DNA of 49,630 nucleotides, taken from NCBI GenBank assembly GCA_910575585.1, contig CAJTGF010000040.1, positions 1 through 49,630 of the forward strand, in the 5' to 3' direction. Origin of the DNA: Clostridiaceae bacterium. GTDB lineage: Bacteria; Bacillota; Clostridia; Lachnospirales; Lachnospiraceae. This document shows, piece by piece, positions 49,503 through 49,630 of this stretch (positions are counted from its first letter, which is position 1; each line of letters begins with the position of its first letter). Position numbers and translations under genes: made by a program. Below the pieces are notes generated by a model. It was not told the origin of the DNA. It did not search any database and saw nothing but the letters and a program-made list of their open reading frames with translations.

Positions 49503-49630
49503 ATGAATAAAAGTATAACACAAGCAAACCAGAATGATAAGCAGATTTCAAAATCTATCGAAAAATTTTTTAAAAGATTCCATATCTCCTCGGCATTGAA
49601 AGCATCTAATGCCTATAAGAAAAAAGGCAT
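49503..49630 (+). CDS. Start of a second transposase (partial, IS4-like)
   Basis: An ATG (49503) with CGGAGGCTCATGCT before it opens a frame that runs off the window: MNKSITQANQNDKQISKSIE, then 'KFFKRFHISSALKASNAYKK'. The opening resembles IS4-type DDE transposases of Clostridia, but 42 residues are too few for certainty. TATAAT lies at 49458-49463 as a possible -10. The 286 bp from the IS30 stop to here hold the two insertion-sequence ends and no other gene. Confidence 0.55.
   Translation, partial: MNKSITQANQNDKQISKSIEKFFKRFHISSALKASNAYKKKG

Noticed and set aside
1-49630. tRNA or rRNA genes
   Set aside because: No cloverleaf-like arms with a TTC-containing T-loop or rRNA-like blocks were noticed on reading, so none is called.

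Overview
The window is a large conjugative element (integrative element or plasmid) from a Gram-positive gut-type Clostridia, most likely Lachnospiraceae. The signs are very strong AGGAGG ribosome sites, frequent TTG and GTG starts, Tn916/Tn1549-like small regulators, and a set of DUF families (DUF4313, DUF5688, DUF932, DUF4320, DUF5697, DUF6100, DUF6133, DUF6550) that I know from mobile elements of that group. Family names come from recognition of the translated sequences, not from a database search.

Layout. Positions 1-1215 (+ strand) hold the tail of an unidentified gene, a structured leader, and two Tn916-like regulators (Orf7-like sigma factor, Orf8-like protein). No excisionase or integrase follows them. 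A bidirectional terminator at 1261 separates this from a long block read entirely on the minus strand, from about 41.3 kb down to 1.3 kb, with only one plus-strand gene inside (27333-27833). This block is at least three operons. (i) A conjugation operon at 41.1-27.9 kb: VirB2-like pilin, VirB6/TrbL-like channel, a secreted Gly/Ser-rich protein, a membrane-anchored C39 peptidase, a PrgI(VirB3)-VirB4 fusion, DUF5697, DUF6100, a replication-relaxation-like protein, VirD4 and an S1-domain protein. (ii) A Tad/Flp (type IVc) pilus operon at 26.0-16.15 kb: TadE/G-like proteins, small anchored proteins, a secreted protein, prepilin peptidase, CpaB/RcpC, TadZ, TadA, TadB, TadC and a small pilin. (iii) An accessory and DNA-processing block at 16.0-1.3 kb: a zinc-finger protein, sigma factors, SSB, DUF932, a Cys-rich protein, DUF5688, a methyltransferase-helicase fusion and small hypotheticals. 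Two paralogous XRE repressors lie between operons (i) and (ii).

Control. The pilus and conjugation operons share an almost identical 37-bp sequence next to extended -10 promoters (26105-26141 and 41298-41334). The ssb, pilus and conjugation operons each have an intrinsic terminator between promoter and first gene, and the ssb leader also encodes a 15-residue Cys-rich peptide that stops just before its terminator. This points to an element that keeps transfer and pilus genes off until a common switch is thrown, with attenuation as a second check.

Cargo. From 41.9 to 47.7 kb the DNA becomes clearly AT-rich. It carries five genes in two operons: a three-gene set with a clear PD-(D/E)XK nuclease and a zinc-ribbon/winged-helix protein, and a two-gene set with a possible Mrr-like N-terminal domain. 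Neither matches a defence system I can name; they are the best candidates here for an undescribed system. The islet is bounded by a decayed Rpn nuclease remnant on one side and by a complete IS30-family element plus the start of a second transposase on the other. No relaxase, replication initiator or site-specific recombinase is recognisable in the window; they may lie outside it.
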